From positions 1 through 52,805 of the forward strand of contig JAJDAH010000263.1 of NCBI GenBank assembly GCA_029261965.1: 52,805 bases of DNA, read 5' to 3'. The notes under the pieces were generated by a model. The model did no database searches and was not told where the DNA came from. It worked only from the letters and a program-made list of their open reading frames with translations. The DNA comes from Polyangiaceae bacterium. Lineage in GTDB: Bacteria; Myxococcota_A; Polyangia; Polyangiales; Polyangiaceae. Of this stretch, positions 50,998 to 52,805 are shown piece by piece. A program made the translations under genes and the position numbers. How positions within the stretch are numbered: position 1 is the first letter of the stretch; each line of letters starts with the position of its first letter.

Positions 50998-52227
50998 CTA
51001 CGGATCCTGAAGGAACACAAAAACGCCCTTCTTGTTCGCAAGGACAACGTCGGGGCGCGAATCATCGTCGAGATCGCCCGCGACGACCTGCGTGCCGACG
51101 CCGGAGGCGTCGTCGATTCGGTGCGGAACGAAGGTTACGGTTTCGCCTCGCCGAAGCTCGAACCAGTAGAGGGTCGCTGGCGCACCGAAATCGGGATCCC
51201 CTTCAGGCACGTGGCCCCAGAAGCGTTCGCCCGTAACGATGTCGAGCAGTCCGTCCCCGTTCATGTCGTGCAGCGTCAACGCATGGGGCTCGAACAACGC
51301 CACGCCGCTCGGGCCCTCGTCGCCGGGTGTTCCGGAGATGCGATGCTCCAGGAAACCGTCGTCGAGCTGCTCGAACCAGGAGACACCATAACCATGAGCA
51401 GCGATCGTCGTGACGACGTCCGCGTCGCCATCGCCGTCGACGTCGTAGGAGAACATCTGAGCGCCCCCCTGACCGAAATCCTGCTCGTGGCGCGTCCAAT
51501 CGCCGCCGTCTAGAGTTCGAGGCTGCTGCCAGTAGCCCGCGGCGTCGATGACGTCGGCGCGTCCGTCGCCGTCGATGTCGCCGACCCCGAGTCCGTGAGT
51601 GAAATGCTGCCACGGTCCAGGCGGCGACAGCGAAACGAAGGTCCAAGGTCGCTCGGGCGCGCTCCAATCCACCGCAGCCCAACCGAACATGCCGCCGGAG
51701 TTCATCACGAGCTCCGGCAGACCATCTCCGGTGACGTCGGCGAACGTCGGCGCCTCGTTCCCGACGATTTCGAACACCCGGTGGGCGGCCCAATCGGATG
51801 CGGCAGAGTCGCCGGGGTTCTGAAACCAGGTCGCGTCTTGGCCGGGGAAAGCGATTATCAAGATGTCGTCCCAGTCGTCGCCATCGAAATCGTGGACGAA
51901 AGCAAAAAAATTGTTCGAATACCCCCTAGGGTCGAAGATCGCTTCCGGGTAGTACTCGTGCCGATCCTCGAAGAGCGGGCCCTCGTACCAGTGGGGTCCC
52001 GCAACGACGTCCGTGACTCCGTCGCGATTGAAGTCGCCGAAGCTCGCCCCTTCCGCGACAAACTCGGTCTCCAAAACCAGGCGCCGAAAGCTCGCTGATG
52101 CGGGCGCGAAGGCGTCACTGAAGCCGGCGTCGTTGGAGCCAGCGTCGTCGGCCTCGACCACCGCTGGCTGGGCGTCCGAGCACGCCGAAAGACAGAGACT
52201 GAAAGCTAAGATTGGTCGAAGGATCAT
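50998..52227 (-). CDS. FG-GAP/VCBS-repeat lipoprotein
   Basis: The 409-aa product starts at ATG 52227 and has a lipobox (LAFSLCLSAC, Cys16). An acidic Asp/Ala/Gly linker is followed by a seven-blade-type propeller with FG-GAP repeats (GDFNRDGVTDVV, HDFDGDDWDDILI, ADVTGDGLPELV, GDIDGDGRADVI, DVDGDGDADVV, DMNGDGLLDIV, GDLDDDSRPDVV). These loops bind calcium in integrin-like proteins. Between them are PxxWYxG segments. The role is probably surface binding. A 17-bp inverted repeat lies just upstream of the start. Confidence 0.85.
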   Translation of the reverse strand: MILRPILAFSLCLSACSDAQPAVVEADDAGSNDAGFSDAFAPASASFRRLVLETEFVAEGASFGDFNRDGVTDVVAGPHWYEGPLFEDRHEYYPEAIFDPRGYSNNFFAFVHDFDGDDWDDILIIAFPGQDATWFQNPGDSAASDWAAHRVFEIVGNEAPTFADVTGDGLPELVMNSGGMFGWAAVDWSAPERPWTFVSLSPPGPWQHFTHGLGVGDIDGDGRADVIDAAGYWQQPRTLDGGDWTRHEQDFGQGGAQMFSYDVDGDGDADVVTTIAAHGYGVSWFEQLDDGFLEHRISGTPGDEGPSGVALFEPHALTLHDMNGDGLLDIVTGERFWGHVPEGDPDFGAPATLYWFELRRGETVTFVPHRIDDASGVGTQVVAGDLDDDSRPDVVLANKKGVFVFLQDP

Positions 52228-52242
52228 GGTGTCACCAGCATG

Positions 52243-52259
52243 CGGCACAATGTGTGCCG
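52243..52259. promoter_or_regulatory. Inverted repeat CGGCACA-N3-TGTGCCG
   Basis: The perfect 7-bp arms (52243-52249 and 52253-52259) begin 16 bases upstream of the FG-GAP lipoprotein ATG at 52227. The size and spacing suit an operator for a dimeric regulator. It lies in the ~137-base divergent region before the edge gene at 52365. Confidence 0.5.
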
Positions 52260-52364
52260 GTTTACGAGCGCTCGAGCGACGAAATCGATGCTGTCGGGGA
52301 CAAAGCAAGGCCTGTGCCCGCAGGATGAGGAAGCTTCTCGATCGCTCCGGCTTATGACGCACAC

Positions 52365-52805
52365 ATGAACGAGCGAATGATTCTCGTCGGGGCCATCTTG
52401 TCCGTCGGGTCGGGGTGCATCGTGATGCCGCCACCCGCAGAGCCGGGCTCGACCCCGGCGCCCGAGCCCGGGACGCCCGAGTCGGCGACTTCCGCACCCG
52501 CCGCGGGGGCGTCCGCCGCTGCTCCACCCACCGATGCGCCAGCGCCGACGACGGAGAAACCCTCGGGGCCGGTGGTCGTCTCGGTAAACATCAAGAACGA
52601 CTGCAAGCAGACCGTGAAGCTCTTCTACGGCAAGAAACCCAAATTCGGGAGCGGCACGTACTCGAGCATCGGCAGCAACACACGCACATCGAAATCGATG
52701 AAAGAGGGAGAAATGATCTGGATAGTCGACGACAGTCAGAACGGCGTCGGCGCAGTCACGGTTTCGAGCGGCGCGCCGAACGTCTCGATCCTCGACAGTT
52801 GCACC
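52365..52805 (+). CDS. Lipoprotein, incomplete at window edge
   Basis: The reading frame starts at ATG 52365 and runs off the window at 52805 without a stop (147 residues so far). It has a lipobox (VGSGC, Cys18) and a long Pro/Ala/Thr/Ser linker (about residues 20-68). A beta-rich domain follows (VSVNIKNDCKQTVKLFYGKK, GTYSSIGSNTRTSKSM), with two Cys seen. TATGAC lies 6 nt before the ATG. Function unknown. Confidence 0.7.
   Translation, partial: MNERMILVGAILSVGSGCIVMPPPAEPGSTPAPEPGTPESATSAPAAGASAAAPPTDAPAPTTEKPSGPVVVSVNIKNDCKQTVKLFYGKKPKFGSGTYSSIGSNTRTSKSMKEGEMIWIVDDSQNGVGAVTVSSGAPNVSILDSCT

Overview
The window looks like a chromosomal segment of a high-GC myxobacterium, most likely Myxococcota of the Polyangium/Sorangium type. 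The evidence is strong GC bias at third codon positions, many lipoproteins and secreted repeat proteins, FGE-sulfatase-fold proteins, and three proteins with MYXO-CTERM-type tails (Cys motif, hydrophobic helix, Arg cluster). I see no mobile element, prophage, CRISPR array or rRNA. The genes are dense and mostly housekeeping or cell-envelope.

Layout. 1-4.2 kb: a small conserved protein, a ComEA-like helix-hairpin-helix protein, an FGE-fold lipoprotein and recQ. 4.2-7.3 kb (minus): a GNAT acetyltransferase, then murA-hisG-(AgmX/TonB-like protein) joined by 4-base stop/start overlaps; murA carries an in-frame TAG. 7.4-13.3 kb (plus): a TSP3-repeat envelope protein, a HEAT-repeat protein, xseB, a CinA/MoaB-fold protein and radC. 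13.4-19.7 kb (plus): a PP2C phosphatase with a cyclic-nucleotide domain, a FecR-like lipoprotein, an outer-membrane protein, a glycine-rich envelope protein and an RluA-family pseudouridine synthase, several joined by NTGA overlaps. 19.6-24.6 kb (minus): a DUF2207-like membrane protein, a large lipoprotein and a geranylgeranyl-reductase-family flavoprotein. 24.7-30 kb: a beta-propeller lipoprotein, dnaK, tRNA-Ala(CGC) and a trypsin-like lipoprotein. 30-36 kb: SRPBCC, FGE-fold, Pcm, YqgE, MEMO-family and MBL-fold proteins. 34.9-42.8 kb: two paralogous secreted propellers starting NGRFP bracket a multihaem cytochrome c, a YtkA-like lipoprotein, an ATPase and a flavoprotein. 43-52.8 kb: a PhaC-like hydrolase/acyl-CoA-ligase fusion, a PilZ protein, a double cyclic-nucleotide-domain protein, a GST, an HD-domain protein divergent from an AraC regulator, a zinc-ribbon protein, an FG-GAP lipoprotein and a lipoprotein cut by the window edge.

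How the genes fit together. Cell-wall and envelope functions recur (murA, TSP3 protein, DUF2207-like protein, propellers), as do second-messenger readers (PP2C-CNB, double CNB, PilZ). Two architectural habits stand out. Many unlinked genes have a TAnnnT hexamer 6-10 nt before the start codon and no Shine-Dalgarno, which suggests widespread leaderless mRNAs. Adjacent genes are often coupled by NTGA overlaps that use GTG, TTG and apparently even CTG starts. The strongest single anomaly is the amber codon inside murA, a normally essential gene.
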